Below are positions 1 through 9,056 of a stretch of DNA of 64,000 nt, piece after piece. Position 1 is the stretch's first letter, and every line of letters starts with the position of its first letter. Made by a program: the position numbers and the translations under genes. The stretch is from a virus, in the IMG/VR virus record IMGVR_UViG_3300032053_000002, positions 228,724 to 292,723 of that record. One strand, written 5' to 3'. The notes under the pieces are model-generated. The model did no database searches. It saw only the letters and a list, made by a program, of their open reading frames with translations, and had not been told where the DNA came from.

Positions 1-954
1 AAGATGCCCGTTGATTATAACTTTTTCTAAAAATTCCCATGTCACGAATATTAATGGTTTAGATAGGGATGTCGATGGATATACAACTCCCGGTAACGAT
101 GAAAACGAATAGCTACTAACCACTTCATTCGCAATAAAAATAGAACCCGGTTCAGGGTTTCCATCTTTTCCGGTGCAGCGTTTAATTTGAGACCGAAGAC
201 CTTCTTCTGAAAAAGTAGTATCTAGATATTCTTTAATAGTCACCGTTTTTTTATTCTTTTGTGCTTCATCAGTTCCCATCACATTACTTTCAATCTGTAT
301 ATTAAGCGCTAACATTGTCTCGCCAAGAGTGGTTAGTTCTGTCATACAACTAAAAGAACCGTCATCGTTTTGATTCCAAGAGAAATTTGTTATCAATCCA
401 ATATAAAAATCCTGATTACCATTTGATGCTAATATTATATCATCGTATATTTTTCGCGGACTAAAATAATAGTCGTGTAATTTGCCAGTATTTTCTACTG
501 ATGTTTGGATCGGGGTTTCCGCAATGTCTGCCCATCCCCACTCCACTATTACAGAAATTCCCGGGGATAACCAATATTTCATGAGTTCGTCCAAATCTTC
601 CGCACTGGGGCAAAACCAGTTTATTGTTACTTTTCTTAAAGAACCATATTCTCCTTTACTTTCAACTGATATATTTTCTATACCTGGAATTGGACGATCT
701 TGTATTTTTCTCCCCGGTCGCCTATATACCGGTTCAAATCCACTGGCAATCTTTCCCGATTTTGTCAATAGCCCGCCGACCATTACATTCTTAGAAGAGT
801 CAAACCCGGTTGGTGGAATACCATTTGATATGGCTCTTACCCATATCGATTTTGGCTTATTAGAAGAACCGAATGAACGAGATTTTCTACTGTCTAGTTC
901 TTTTATTATTTTTTCATCTATATTAGAAAGACGTGGGAAACTTTGAATAGCCAT
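1..954 (-). CDS. Tail/baseplate structural protein, 3' end outside window
   Basis: From an ATG at 954 the minus strand stays open for 318 codons to the window edge, so the C-terminus is missing. The start lies one base after the stop of the gp53-like gene, with AAGG about 8 nt upstream. The predicted protein begins MAIQSFPRLSNIDEKI and has no signal peptide. It has a beta-rich, hydrophobic stretch at about 130-141 (SPGISVIVEWGW). I do not recognise a named family. Its place directly after a baseplate wedge gene in the tail operon suggests a baseplate or hub component. Confidence 0.7.
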   Translation of the reverse strand, partial: MAIQSFPRLSNIDEKIIKELDSRKSRSFGSSNKPKSIWVRAISNGIPPTGFDSSKNVMVGGLLTKSGKIASGFEPVYRRPGRKIQDRPIPGIENISVESKGEYGSLRKVTINWFCPSAEDLDELMKYWLSPGISVIVEWGWADIAETPIQTSVENTGKLHDYYFSPRKIYDDIILASNGNQDFYIGLITNFSWNQNDDGSFSCMTELTTLGETMLALNIQIESNVMGTDEAQKNKKTVTIKEYLDTTFSEEGLRSQIKRCTGKDGNPEPGSIFIANEVVSSYSFSSLPGVVYPSTSLSKPLIFVTWEFLEKVIINGHL

Positions 955-955
955 T

Positions 956-1267
956 TTATCTAGCCTTATTTACGGTATCTAAATCGGAAAAAATCTTGCC
1001 CAAATTTTGCGGAATTCTTAATTGAGTTCCTGGGTCTATATTCAGCGTTCCTTTTCCAATGTGGTTTGCCTGAGCAATAATCCACCACAGAGTTACATCT
1101 CCGTAATAACGATACGCTAATAAATCCAGTCTATCCCCAACATTTGAATAAATATAAATATCATTTTCATCGTCTTCTATTTTTGGATAAATTGTGGAAC
1201 TAATTTTACGAAACCCGGAATCTGTATCATTTGCAACAATCGAACTTCTATATCTATCACTGGACAT
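956..1267 (-). CDS. gp53: Baseplate wedge protein, gp53-like (LysM-type fold)
   Basis: A 103-residue protein with the pattern D-x-L-A-Y-R-Y-Y-G-D-x-T-L-W-W-I-I-A-Q-A-N at about 46-68, followed by PGTQLRIP. This is the LysM-like core of T4 gp53, a wedge protein that joins the baseplate periphery to the hub. It is shorter than T4 gp53 (about 196 residues), so only the core is present. The start is set by CGGAGATAATAT before ATG. It sits between two tail structural genes, which fits. Family assignment is from the motif; the precise role is inferred. Confidence 0.75.
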   Translation of the reverse strand: MSSDRYRSSIVANDTDSGFRKISSTIYPKIEDDENDIYIYSNVGDRLDLLAYRYYGDVTLWWIIAQANHIGKGTLNIDPGTQLRIPQNLGKIFSDLDTVNKAR

Positions 1268-1285
1268 ATATTATCTCCGAAAAAA

Positions 1286-3349
1286 TTATACTTTCTTTGT
1301 TTTCCAATTTTTAATTGCTGAATAAAATGGACTTGTGGAACTAATGGGTGAATTATCCAATCCGAATATCGTGAATCCACTAATTGTTACTTCGATAAAT
1401 CTAGGTAATTTGGCTATATCAATTTCTTTTCCACTACTGTCTTTATTAGGCGTGGAGTCGCGAACCTCCCACGTCGCTTCATCAGGAATACTAATAGTTA
1501 TTCCACCGTTTAATATTCCAGGAACATTCGCAAATAAGTCGCCAATGGTTAATTTGACGAACGGGGCTTCCATATATTTACCTTCATTATCTGATAAATC
1601 TCTATATTTTGGATAGCACAATCCTATTAAGTAATTTACTTTTTCCCATACCGGTCGGACTTCTATTTCAGAATGAACAGATACCTTAAAACCGAAATTA
1701 ACAACACGAGTCGCACCTTTATAGATATAAACATTATCCGCTCTGCCAATATATTTTCTGGAATTCCAATCTGGGGTAATTGAGTCGGTTAATCCAGTCA
1801 AAGCGGCTCTAAATATAATCCACTTGGCATTATTCACATGATAAAACTTAAACGGGATTAAATCAGTTACTCCAGAAGGATAATCTTCGCCGTATGGAAT
1901 GGTGTTTATCTTATCAGCGAGCCGAGTTTCTTTTATGGCTGCCCCGGGATTGGCGAACCCGTAATCCACGTAAATAGTTTTTGTTTTATTTTTTTGTAAT
2001 TCTTTCGTGTAAGGTAATTTTTGGTCTGAACCTAAATCCACTATATTTGCGCCTCCGGCGGCATCCGCCCCTCTCTTCAAAACAATGTCTCCGTAACTCT
2101 GCAAATATCTTTTATTTAGTTTCGCGTTATCTTGCGGATTGCGAAGAATCCTATTATCTGGAATAGTAGTATTACCCAATTTACGCGCAAGTTCTTCTCT
2201 AGATTGGAACGTCCCAGTAGTTGGTTTTCCCTTATCGATAGTTTGTATTTTTTTAATCCCTTCCAGCATTGCGGCGAGAGGAGATTCAGAATTTAAAATA
2301 TCATATGTCGCAATAACGCGACCTTCTTTATTTAACATTCTAATAAACTTCGGAAGATTGGTATTATCAACATATCCGTAAGTTGGATTATATCTATTGA
2401 ATATTTTTATTTCTGTCGCCTTCGTTCCCATTATACCGTAACCGAGAAGTTTTAAGAGCACGTCTGAATACGGAATAGCTTTTAATAAGTTGGATAAAAA
2501 TCCCGCCCCTGCTTCCTGGTTCATAGTAATCTGCGCGTCTATGATCGGATTATATCCGGTAGACATAGTAAACCTAAACGCCTGAGTCGCCAATCCGATA
2601 TTTTTTTTCATTTCTTCGCGAGGACTTAATCTACTGGTTAAAGGTAGACCCGCCCCATCCGCCCCGATAGGATATAAATACTTATTCGGATTCAAATTAA
2701 AATAAGTCTGAGGCATAGTCATTATATCCCGACCAACATTTGCGTAATCTAACCCGGGATATTCGTCGCCTTTTCCAATGGAAACCTGCGGAGACTGATG
2801 TATATTTCGGCTTTTATATTCTGAAGAAAATACGGCCTGAGTATAAGTTTCAGGAACAGCACCTTTTATGAAACTAGTATCCAGCCCGAACAAAGAAGAG
2901 AGAGACATATGCCTTCTTTCATGATAACCAAACACTGGAAGTGTATTGCTAAATAGTGATAATGGATTCCATATCTTTGTTTCTATCGTCGGGTTAAACG
3001 TTTGTATCATTGTTTGATTAAAAATCATTTGTAAACCTTTTGGACTAACTAAATAATTCGCCAATCTTTTCGCGCTAGTAAGTGCATAACTTGTTTTATC
3101 GGAAAATCGTTCTTTCCCAGATGTTTCACTCGGAAGAGTCGAAAAAATCGTATCTCCCGCCAGAGCAGAGCGAACCGGTCTCGGCGCACTTTGATAAGAT
3201 TGTTCCGCCATTTTTAAGGAATTGGTTTCATTCATAGCCGGTGGCATATTTTGCACAGGTTTATCCAGCGTTGCGGTTTTCGGGGTCGGCATTGCCGAAC
3301 CCAGATTCCTAAAAATCGACCGTTCATATAGTCCTAAAATCGTTGCCAT
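1286..3349 (-). CDS. Large tail/baseplate structural protein of unknown family
   Basis: A 687-residue protein, soluble by appearance, without signal peptide or transmembrane segment. The N-terminal 100 residues are polar and Pro/Ser/Thr-rich; the rest is mixed alpha/beta with many Tyr, Asn and Pro, typical of virion proteins. Shine-Dalgarno GAGAGAAAA precedes the start. It lies 18 nt after the tape measure gene and before the gp53-like gene. T4 genes following the tape measure encode the tube initiator (gp48/gp54), so a role at the tube-baseplate junction is possible, but I see no diagnostic motif. Confidence 0.65.
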   Translation of the reverse strand: MATILGLYERSIFRNLGSAMPTPKTATLDKPVQNMPPAMNETNSLKMAEQSYQSAPRPVRSALAGDTIFSTLPSETSGKERFSDKTSYALTSAKRLANYLVSPKGLQMIFNQTMIQTFNPTIETKIWNPLSLFSNTLPVFGYHERRHMSLSSLFGLDTSFIKGAVPETYTQAVFSSEYKSRNIHQSPQVSIGKGDEYPGLDYANVGRDIMTMPQTYFNLNPNKYLYPIGADGAGLPLTSRLSPREEMKKNIGLATQAFRFTMSTGYNPIIDAQITMNQEAGAGFLSNLLKAIPYSDVLLKLLGYGIMGTKATEIKIFNRYNPTYGYVDNTNLPKFIRMLNKEGRVIATYDILNSESPLAAMLEGIKKIQTIDKGKPTTGTFQSREELARKLGNTTIPDNRILRNPQDNAKLNKRYLQSYGDIVLKRGADAAGGANIVDLGSDQKLPYTKELQKNKTKTIYVDYGFANPGAAIKETRLADKINTIPYGEDYPSGVTDLIPFKFYHVNNAKWIIFRAALTGLTDSITPDWNSRKYIGRADNVYIYKGATRVVNFGFKVSVHSEIEVRPVWEKVNYLIGLCYPKYRDLSDNEGKYMEAPFVKLTIGDLFANVPGILNGGITISIPDEATWEVRDSTPNKDSSGKEIDIAKLPRFIEVTISGFTIFGLDNSPISSTSPFYSAIKNWKTKKV

Positions 3350-3367
3350 TCATTTTCTCTCTGTTAT

Positions 3368-6300
3368 TTATTTACGGGCAGTTTTTGCTAAAAATTCTCC
3401 TATACGGGCGCCATTGAGCTTTAGCTCTACTCCGTTTTCCAACCGACTTGCAATGTTATCTAATCTATCAACCACTTCTCCCATATCTATTTCCGTCGAG
3501 GCCACTGTTCCAACGGCTTCAGCCGCAGGTGCTACTACGCCCCCAACCACCCCGCCAACTCCACCTGTCGCGATGATTTTTACTGCGTTAGCAGTTTCTT
3601 GCAATCCCGGTGCTAACGACGCAAGTTTTTCCAACTGCTCAATAAGTCCACCGCCAGGAAGCAAACCGGTTATAAATCCACCAACTCCCGCTACAGCATT
3701 CGCCGCTGAAAAAGCGACAAGCGCGGACGATAAAGAAAGTATGGCAACAGAAGCGGTCATAAGACTGGTCGCAATCTCACCCAATTTAGAAAGTGGGTCT
3801 ATTATTGCGTTTAATCCAGTAGATAAAATTTGAGTGGAGAATCCAAGTGCGGTAAATGCACCCGCTAGTGCAAACATAGCAACTATTCCCGCGCCAAATA
3901 AAACCGCTCCGACACCGGATGTTATTAATGCGCCCAACGCGAAGACCGCCGCAGTCAATCCAACTAACACAACCGCTGCTTTAGCTAAATCTCCCCAACC
4001 AACGTCAGTAAACTTTTGCATTGCGATTCCTAAAAGAAGCATTGATCCGGCCATTAAACCAATTGCGACCGCTCCAATGATAGCCTTTCCAGCAATTTTG
4101 GATAACACTTCAACGGCTACTACTAATCCGACTAAAGAAGCACCCGCCTTTGCCATGTCACCAACACCAACCGTCGCAAACTCTTGCATTGCTTTTGCCA
4201 GAATAAATACTGCTCCCGCAATCATAATCAGAGACGCTCCTGCCGCTAACATCTGAGTAGGTTTCATATCCCCAAAAATACTGCCAAGTATTCCGCGTTT
4301 CCCGCCGACTTTACCCGCCGCCCCTTTACCGCCAAGAAGACTTCCCAATCCAGTTTTTGCTAAACTAAATGTTTTGAATATCCCCCACAGCGCTCCAGCA
4401 GCTGCTGCTGCGTAAAGAAGTGCCTTTCCTATTCCAGTTATACTAATACCCGCTTCTTTGCTCACAGTAGTAGCTTTATCCCAACTACCCGTTAATTTGT
4501 CGATCCCTCCCATAACCCAACCAATACCGCTGGCGACCTTACTAAGCGTGGTCATAACCAGATTAAGCAAAGGTAATATGGTTTTGAGAACAACCGTTCC
4601 GATATTCGCCAGAGAGTTTTTTAATTGCGTTAACGGCGACAATACACCTTCTACATCGAGCGCTTCGGATAATGATAGCCCTTCAACTTCAAACGCGCTC
4701 ATCGCGTGTGTGGCGACTTTATCTAATTCTTTTGATCGAGAAATCATTTTTCCTAATTCAGAAACAGAAACTCCAATAGCATCAGCCATTGCTTTTCTTT
4801 GTATAACATTCATTCGTTGAAATTCCGCTTCAGAACCGATCACGTTCACTATTTCTTTTTGAAGACCCATCAAGTCGCCTTCCAATGCGAGTGCGCGAGC
4901 CCTATCCAAGTTGACATTTCTTCCAGTCAAAACCATTGCGTTCATTTGTGCTTCGATGGAACTTTCAAAGTCTAATAACTTATCCGCAATCCCAGTTACT
5001 GTAGCAAGATTCACTCCGAGTTTTCTGGCCGCAACCGCTGCCATGACGATATTCTGGCCCATTCCTTTCGAGTATTTTGCGGCTTCTTCTGAACTTTCAG
5101 CAATATCTCTCATTACCACACCCGGCGCGACACCGCTAGCTTCCGCAAACTTTTTCGTGATTTTAATCATATTTATCGCCGTTTCGCTAGATCCGGCAGT
5201 CATATTCATAAATGAAGCGACAAGTTTAGCGGATTCATCTGCGGACATACCCAATGCGACAGATATAACGGTCGCATCTTCTATCAATTTAGTGTTTATC
5301 ATATCAAGAGAACCAAACTCACCAACCAACGCTTGAGTTTGTTCGAGCGCTTCTTTTTGAGTTATTCCAAATCTTCCCAGTGTTGACGCGACAGCTGTTG
5401 CCTGGTCATTCAAAACAGTAAATTGCGCTCCAGTTATAGCTGTTGCTTTACGAAAATCTTCACCGGCCTGAACCCAATCCACAAAAATCTTTCCAATCCA
5501 GGTCGCGATTGCTAAGGCAGCAGTAAGCGGGTTAAAAATAAATCCCATTACTGCGCCTTTTACGCGCTCAATTTTATTTCGGAGTTCGTCTATTTTATTA
5601 GCCTGTTCTTTATATCCTTCCAAGTACGCATCTTGTATTGTTTTTACTTTTTGTAATTGTTTGATGTTTTCATTAAATAGTTCACCGGCCTTTTCTTCGG
5701 ACAGTACTTTTGCTTTTACTTTATCGAGTATCGATACCGAATCATCAAGAATTTCAGAAGACATTTTTTTAAATTGCTCAGTAATAACGCCTTCTTCGCG
5801 ATATGTTTTAATCATATCTATGTGTAAATCCCCAATTGTTTCGAATAGGTCTTTATATGATTCTTCGTCTCTAATCTTTTTTTCTAATTTTTTTACAATA
5901 TCTTCCTCAACTTTTTTTATTTTTTCGCGGGATCCCTTACTCCGTTCATCAATTTTTTGTTGTTCTTTTTTGGTTTTAACAAGTTCTCCACTTAATTTGA
6001 TTCTCTCTTTTGATTTTTTCGATAATTTTTCAGTAATTTTAAGAAGCTCTCCGGAAAGATTTGTTAGTATTTTTTCATAGCCACCCTGTTCCTTAATCAT
6101 GTCCAGCATACTATCACGTCTATCACCAATGTTATCTAGAGCATGAATAAGTATTCCCAAGTTCTTTATTTCTTTTTCGTAATTCTTTGAAAGATCGCCC
6201 TCTTCTTTTACTTTCATAACAGTTGAAAGCAATTCTTTTGCAAACCCAGTAAGTATTTGTAATTTTTTTGCACTTTCATTATACGTTTCAACCGAATCTT

Positions 6301-6964
6301 CTTGATAATTTCCAATTTTTTCCGATTCCGACGCAAACCCTTTTATTCTTTCCGTCAATTCATTTATGCGATTTTTATCATCAATATTAGCGTTGTCTTT
6401 GAGAGCCGTTTCTTTTTTTATGTTTTTTATTGCATCGTTTGTTATTTCATTATATTTTTCAGATATTTTTTCTTTATTTTTTATTTCGTTCTTATAGTGG
6501 TCATTTTCGGCTTTTGAAACTTTGCTTATATTTTCTATTTGGCTTAAAGATGTCTCGGATATTTCTTTCACTTTATCTCTAATACTAGTTAGGTAATCAA
6601 TTCTATCTCGATGTTTCTTTGCAACATCTTCTTCTAAATCCTGGGTTTTTTCAAGATTATTATATATTTCTTTATATTTTGAAATTTGGTCGTTTAATGA
6701 CTCTATCGCCCGAGGTAAAAGCTTAATAGTACTGACCATGCTTTTTAAAATTCCCTTTTCATTAAAGAATTGGGATTTTTTAAAATCCAATACTTTTTTA
6801 ACTTTTTTTATAATTCTATCCGTAAGATCTATATCGGCTTCAAGATAGTTGTTAGTTTTTTTACGTTCATCGGTTAATTTTTTAGTCAGCTTAACAACTC
6901 TATTAAGAGCCTTTTCGTGAGCGTCTAGTAATTTCTTTTGTTTTTCTAAATCTTCCATTGCCAT
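3368..6964 (-). CDS. Tape measure protein
   Basis: At 1198 residues this is the second-longest protein in the window. Residues 1-480 are almost entirely charged heptad-like coiled coil (Lys/Glu/Leu/Ile). A hydrophobic segment with FNPLTAALAIATWIG lies near 485, then an alpha-helical region. Long Gly/Ala/Val-rich hydrophobic stretches follow at about 840-1110 (LLYAAAAAGALWGIF, GVVGGVVAP). This is the usual build of a phage tape measure, which fills the tail tube lumen, fixes tail length and is ejected through the host membrane. The predicted chaperone gene lies just upstream, the expected order. Start: AAGGAAG before ATG GCA ATG; the second Met at residue 3 is an alternative. Confidence 0.88.
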   Translation of the reverse strand: MAMEDLEKQKKLLDAHEKALNRVVKLTKKLTDERKKTNNYLEADIDLTDRIIKKVKKVLDFKKSQFFNEKGILKSMVSTIKLLPRAIESLNDQISKYKEIYNNLEKTQDLEEDVAKKHRDRIDYLTSIRDKVKEISETSLSQIENISKVSKAENDHYKNEIKNKEKISEKYNEITNDAIKNIKKETALKDNANIDDKNRINELTERIKGFASESEKIGNYQEDSVETYNESAKKLQILTGFAKELLSTVMKVKEEGDLSKNYEKEIKNLGILIHALDNIGDRRDSMLDMIKEQGGYEKILTNLSGELLKITEKLSKKSKERIKLSGELVKTKKEQQKIDERSKGSREKIKKVEEDIVKKLEKKIRDEESYKDLFETIGDLHIDMIKTYREEGVITEQFKKMSSEILDDSVSILDKVKAKVLSEEKAGELFNENIKQLQKVKTIQDAYLEGYKEQANKIDELRNKIERVKGAVMGFIFNPLTAALAIATWIGKIFVDWVQAGEDFRKATAITGAQFTVLNDQATAVASTLGRFGITQKEALEQTQALVGEFGSLDMINTKLIEDATVISVALGMSADESAKLVASFMNMTAGSSETAINMIKITKKFAEASGVAPGVVMRDIAESSEEAAKYSKGMGQNIVMAAVAARKLGVNLATVTGIADKLLDFESSIEAQMNAMVLTGRNVNLDRARALALEGDLMGLQKEIVNVIGSEAEFQRMNVIQRKAMADAIGVSVSELGKMISRSKELDKVATHAMSAFEVEGLSLSEALDVEGVLSPLTQLKNSLANIGTVVLKTILPLLNLVMTTLSKVASGIGWVMGGIDKLTGSWDKATTVSKEAGISITGIGKALLYAAAAAGALWGIFKTFSLAKTGLGSLLGGKGAAGKVGGKRGILGSIFGDMKPTQMLAAGASLIMIAGAVFILAKAMQEFATVGVGDMAKAGASLVGLVVAVEVLSKIAGKAIIGAVAIGLMAGSMLLLGIAMQKFTDVGWGDLAKAAVVLVGLTAAVFALGALITSGVGAVLFGAGIVAMFALAGAFTALGFSTQILSTGLNAIIDPLSKLGEIATSLMTASVAILSLSSALVAFSAANAVAGVGGFITGLLPGGGLIEQLEKLASLAPGLQETANAVKIIATGGVGGVVGGVVAPAAEAVGTVASTEIDMGEVVDRLDNIASRLENGVELKLNGARIGEFLAKTARK

Positions 6965-6969
6965 TGGAT

Positions 6970-7260
6970 TTATTCTTCCTTAGATTTTCCTAACGATTTT
7001 ACATATTCAATATCATCATATTTCGCTAATCTTTGCGGTCTCTGTGCATCCCATTTTTTTGCGTAATTTTTTCCATATCTATCTTCCAGATACTTCAATA
7101 AATCTTTATAATTTTGATCTATTTTCGACACGATGGCTTTTAATTCCGGATCTTTTTGTATTTTACTTTTAACTCGTTCCAATTCTTGCCGTTTCATCGA
7201 GTCAATGATGCGGTCAATAAATCTAGTAATGATCCCCTCGTTCAGTTGTTTTTTAGGCAT
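6970..7260 (-). CDS. Small charged protein with N-terminal LNEG site
   Basis: A 96-residue, very basic/acidic helical protein (MPKKQLNEGIITRFIDRI...). A GGGAG site 8 nt before ATG sets the start. It lies between the chaperone extension and the tape measure gene (5 nt gap). The LNEG at residues 6-9 matches the LxE(G) sites seen near the N-termini of many proteins in this phage and may be a prohead protease site, although the gene lies in the tail module. Function unknown. Confidence 0.6.
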   Translation of the reverse strand: MPKKQLNEGIITRFIDRIIDSMKRQELERVKSKIQKDPELKAIVSKIDQNYKDLLKYLEDRYGKNYAKKWDAQRPQRLAKYDDIEYVKSLGKSKEE

Positions 7261-7296
7261 CGGTATTCTCCCATTTAGAATATATAATTTACTAAA

Positions 7297-7304
7297 TATA
7301 AATA
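7297..7304 (-). promoter_or_regulatory. TATTTATA late-promoter-like element
   Basis: The coding strand reads CTATTTATA 37 nt before the start at 7260. The same core occurs before many other gene starts in this window. A role as the -10 element of a late promoter is inferred. Confidence 0.4.
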
Positions 7305-7314
7305 GTTATATATC

Positions 7315-7596
7315 TTATTTTTTTGTTTTAGAAGATGGTTTTATGTTTTTATATCTGGATGGGGATGGAGGCGGCGAACTTTTTTTAGTGGATTGTTGTT
7401 CTATCTGTTGTTTTTCTTTTTGCTTGGCTTCAGTTAATTTTCGCAGAAAAAATCGTCTTTTATGAACAGGCATAAAATACACTTCGGAAAAACCAAATGC
7501 GCCCTCGGAATAATAGCACAGGTCAAAGATTTCTTCGTGGAAGGCGACGTTATAACCTTCCGGATGGCCAAAAAAAGGAGAGTTCCATTGGTATAG
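7315..7596 (-). CDS. Frame-shifted C-terminal extension of tail assembly chaperone
   Basis: An open frame from just after a TGA (7597-7599) to TAA at 7315-7317, overlapping the end of the gp26-like gene in the +1 frame. It has no ATG or usable start before a Met deep inside it, so it is probably read only by frameshift. After the T7 run it encodes 84 residues, including DLCYYSEGAFGFSEVYF, then MPVHKRRFFLRKL, then a Lys/Gln-rich tail. The aromatic-MP-x3-RRFF-x-RKL pattern resembles the T part of G/GT tail chaperones, which are made by frameshift and bind the tape measure. The position, between tail tube and tape measure, is the classic one. The predicted fusion would be 352 residues. Confidence 0.6.
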   Translation of the reverse strand, partial: LYQWNSPFFGHPEGYNVAFHEEIFDLCYYSEGAFGFSEVYFMPVHKRRFFLRKLTEAKQKEKQQIEQQSTKKSSPPPSPSRYKNIKPSSKTKK

Positions 7597-8374
7597 TCAT
7601 TGTTTGCTGATGCATACAGGAATTACATTCGAAATTAAAATCACTACTAATATCCGGGGAAACTCTGGCGATTTCAGATCGTAACGCTAATGAGTCTCTA
7701 CTGAGCATAGTATTGACTAAATTGGTTATAACGGCTTTTTCTTTATTCCCATCGACTTCCGTAATTGAATGTTTTAGACGAGTAGTGATTTCAAAGTCGG
7801 ATTCGGATCTCAACTTTTTTAATCCTTGTAAATCTTTTTCTATTTCTTTATCTTCGATGTGAGTTAGCAGTTTAAATTTTACTTGTTTTTTAGACGTTGG
7901 TAACTGAAAATCAAATTCTTGTTGACCTTTGACATATGTATTAAAATCGATTTCTTTCGCCTCTAATGACGTTAGATCAATCTTAACATCTTTATTAACC
8001 GCATTACATTTAGGGCAAGTAACTTCCACAGTATAATCTGACCCATATGCGAGTATTCTTGCGGAAAACATGATACCGTTCTTATCGCCTAATAATAAAG
8101 AATTATAATCAAGTTTGGTTACGATAATAGATTCGAAAAATTTATCCAATACGACACCTTTCTGAATTAAATTCTTTGATGTCAGAATATCTTCTTCCCG
8201 AGCAGTAGGATATTTTAATTCTATTCGCCCGTCCGATTCAAATAGTGGATGCCCCGAAGGATAGAAAAATCCTTTAGATGGGAGAGTGACTATTTCAGTC
8301 GGATAATCTATTTTGGTTTTCAGAGTTTCCTGATACTCTTTTAATGCTTTTTCTCTTAATTCTTTGTCATTCAT
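7550..8374 (-). CDS. gp26: gp26-like zinc-ribbon protein, probable tail assembly chaperone
   Basis: A 274-residue protein. The N-terminal part carries a P-S-K-G-F-F-Y-P-S-G motif (about 32-41), and two Cys pairs (CPKC near 136-139, CNSC near 252-255) form a predicted zinc ribbon. It ends in SFFWPSGRL; FFWP endings are typical of gp26-like baseplate-hub proteins of T4-like phages. Start set by AAAAGGAG before ATG. It sits between tail tube and tape measure, and its end contains a T7 run from which a second frame continues. I therefore favour a dual reading: short form ending at 7550 plus a frameshifted long form. Confidence 0.7.
   Translation of the reverse strand: MNDKELREKALKEYQETLKTKIDYPTEIVTLPSKGFFYPSGHPLFESDGRIELKYPTAREEDILTSKNLIQKGVVLDKFFESIIVTKLDYNSLLLGDKNGIMFSARILAYGSDYTVEVTCPKCNAVNKDVKIDLTSLEAKEIDFNTYVKGQQEFDFQLPTSKKQVKFKLLTHIEDKEIEKDLQGLKKLRSESDFEITTRLKHSITEVDGNKEKAVITNLVNTMLSRDSLALRSEIARVSPDISSDFNFECNSCMHQQTMTIPMELSFFWPSGRL
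7570..7576 (-). promoter_or_regulatory. T7 slippery run, candidate +1 (or -2) frameshift site
   Basis: Coding-strand TCC TTT TTT TGG near the end of the gp26-like gene. A Phe-tRNA in the P site can move one base forward and still read TTT, then continue GGC CAT CCG in the frame that encodes the conserved-looking extension. No -1 product is open beyond this point. Confidence 0.5.
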
Positions 8375-8442
8375 AAACTACTCCTTTTGAATTGATAATA
8401 ACTATTAAACTATAATAAAATCAAATTGTTCCCAAGTATATA

Positions 8443-8452
8443 TATAAATATA
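8443..8452 (-). promoter_or_regulatory. TATATTTATA late-promoter-like element
   Basis: Coding strand TATATTTATA 69 nt before the gp26-like start, in the gap after the tail-tube terminator. It would restart transcription for the chaperone and tape measure genes. Confidence 0.45.
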
Positions 8453-8486
8453 ACAAAAATGAATTTTTAGTTTCGCCAGAAAAAAT

Positions 8487-8517
8487 AAAGACCGCTCCAC
8501 CTGGGTGTGCGGTCTTT
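8487..8517 (-). terminator. Rho-independent terminator after tail tube gene
   Basis: AAAGACCGC ... GCGGTCTTT forms a 9-bp GC-rich stem. On the minus strand it is followed by TTTATTTTTT. It lies about 35 nt after the tail tube stop, isolating this highly expressed gene from the genes behind it. Confidence 0.85.
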
Positions 8518-8551
8518 TATATTGAAAACGTTTAAATTTAACACGGCAATT

Positions 8552-9046
8552 TTAGAATTCGAGTATCGCCCAATCGTAATTCAGTGTGACGTTGATTTCT
8601 ATCGGCGAATCACTGGTGTAATCATAACCACCAAAATCTACGGTTTCCAAAAAGGCACCATATAATTTCCATTTTTCTACCAAGTCGCCAACCGGCCCTA
8701 ATCCATATAAATCCAAATCTTTTTTATAAAAGTCTTGGTATCCATCGCGACCAGTTAAACTTTCATGATGCAATCTAAGCCATTCCATTATAGCTTGTGC
8801 GGCGGATGGGACTACCGGATCAATCAAAGTAATACTGATCGAATTCCAGGTCCATTTTCCAGCGAATTTTCTCTGCATGTTAATATAATCAATCGGAATT
8901 ACATTGGTTTGAGGTTGCGGTCTTTGAGCCGTTTTAATTACCCATGACGGAATTCCATCGATATACATAATAAACCTGTGCATCTGCTTTGGCTGGAAAC
9001 GGTCTATCATCAATTCGTTTGCTTCTACCATGCGTTCTGTAGGCAT
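8552..9046 (-). CDS. gp19: Tail tube protein, gp19-like
   Basis: A 164-residue protein of the T4 gp19/contractile tail tube family: N-terminal HRFIMYIDGIPSWVIKTAQRP, then the central KFAGKWTWNSISITLIDP and C-terminal NVTLNYDWAILEF strands of the tube beta-barrel. Length matches T4 gp19 (163). Six-fold rings of this protein form the inner tube. It has a strong TTAGGAGAAA site before ATG and its own terminator, consistent with very high expression. A homing endonuclease gene is inserted 10 nt upstream. Confidence 0.88.
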   Translation of the reverse strand: MPTERMVEANELMIDRFQPKQMHRFIMYIDGIPSWVIKTAQRPQPQTNVIPIDYINMQRKFAGKWTWNSISITLIDPVVPSAAQAIMEWLRLHHESLTGRDGYQDFYKKDLDLYGLGPVGDLVEKWKLYGAFLETVDFGGYDYTSDSPIEINVTLNYDWAILEF

Positions 9047-9056
9047 TTTATTTCTC

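Noticed and set aside
482-946. Plus-strand frame of 154 codons
   Set aside because: The minus strand here is open for 318 codons from a start one base after the gp53-like gene, fitting the operon; the plus frame is its shadow.
3222-5336. Several long plus-strand frames over the tape measure gene and the gene after it
   Set aside because: They are antisense of a well-supported tape measure protein and tail gene, have Ala/Pro/Thr-rich low-complexity products and no ribosome sites.
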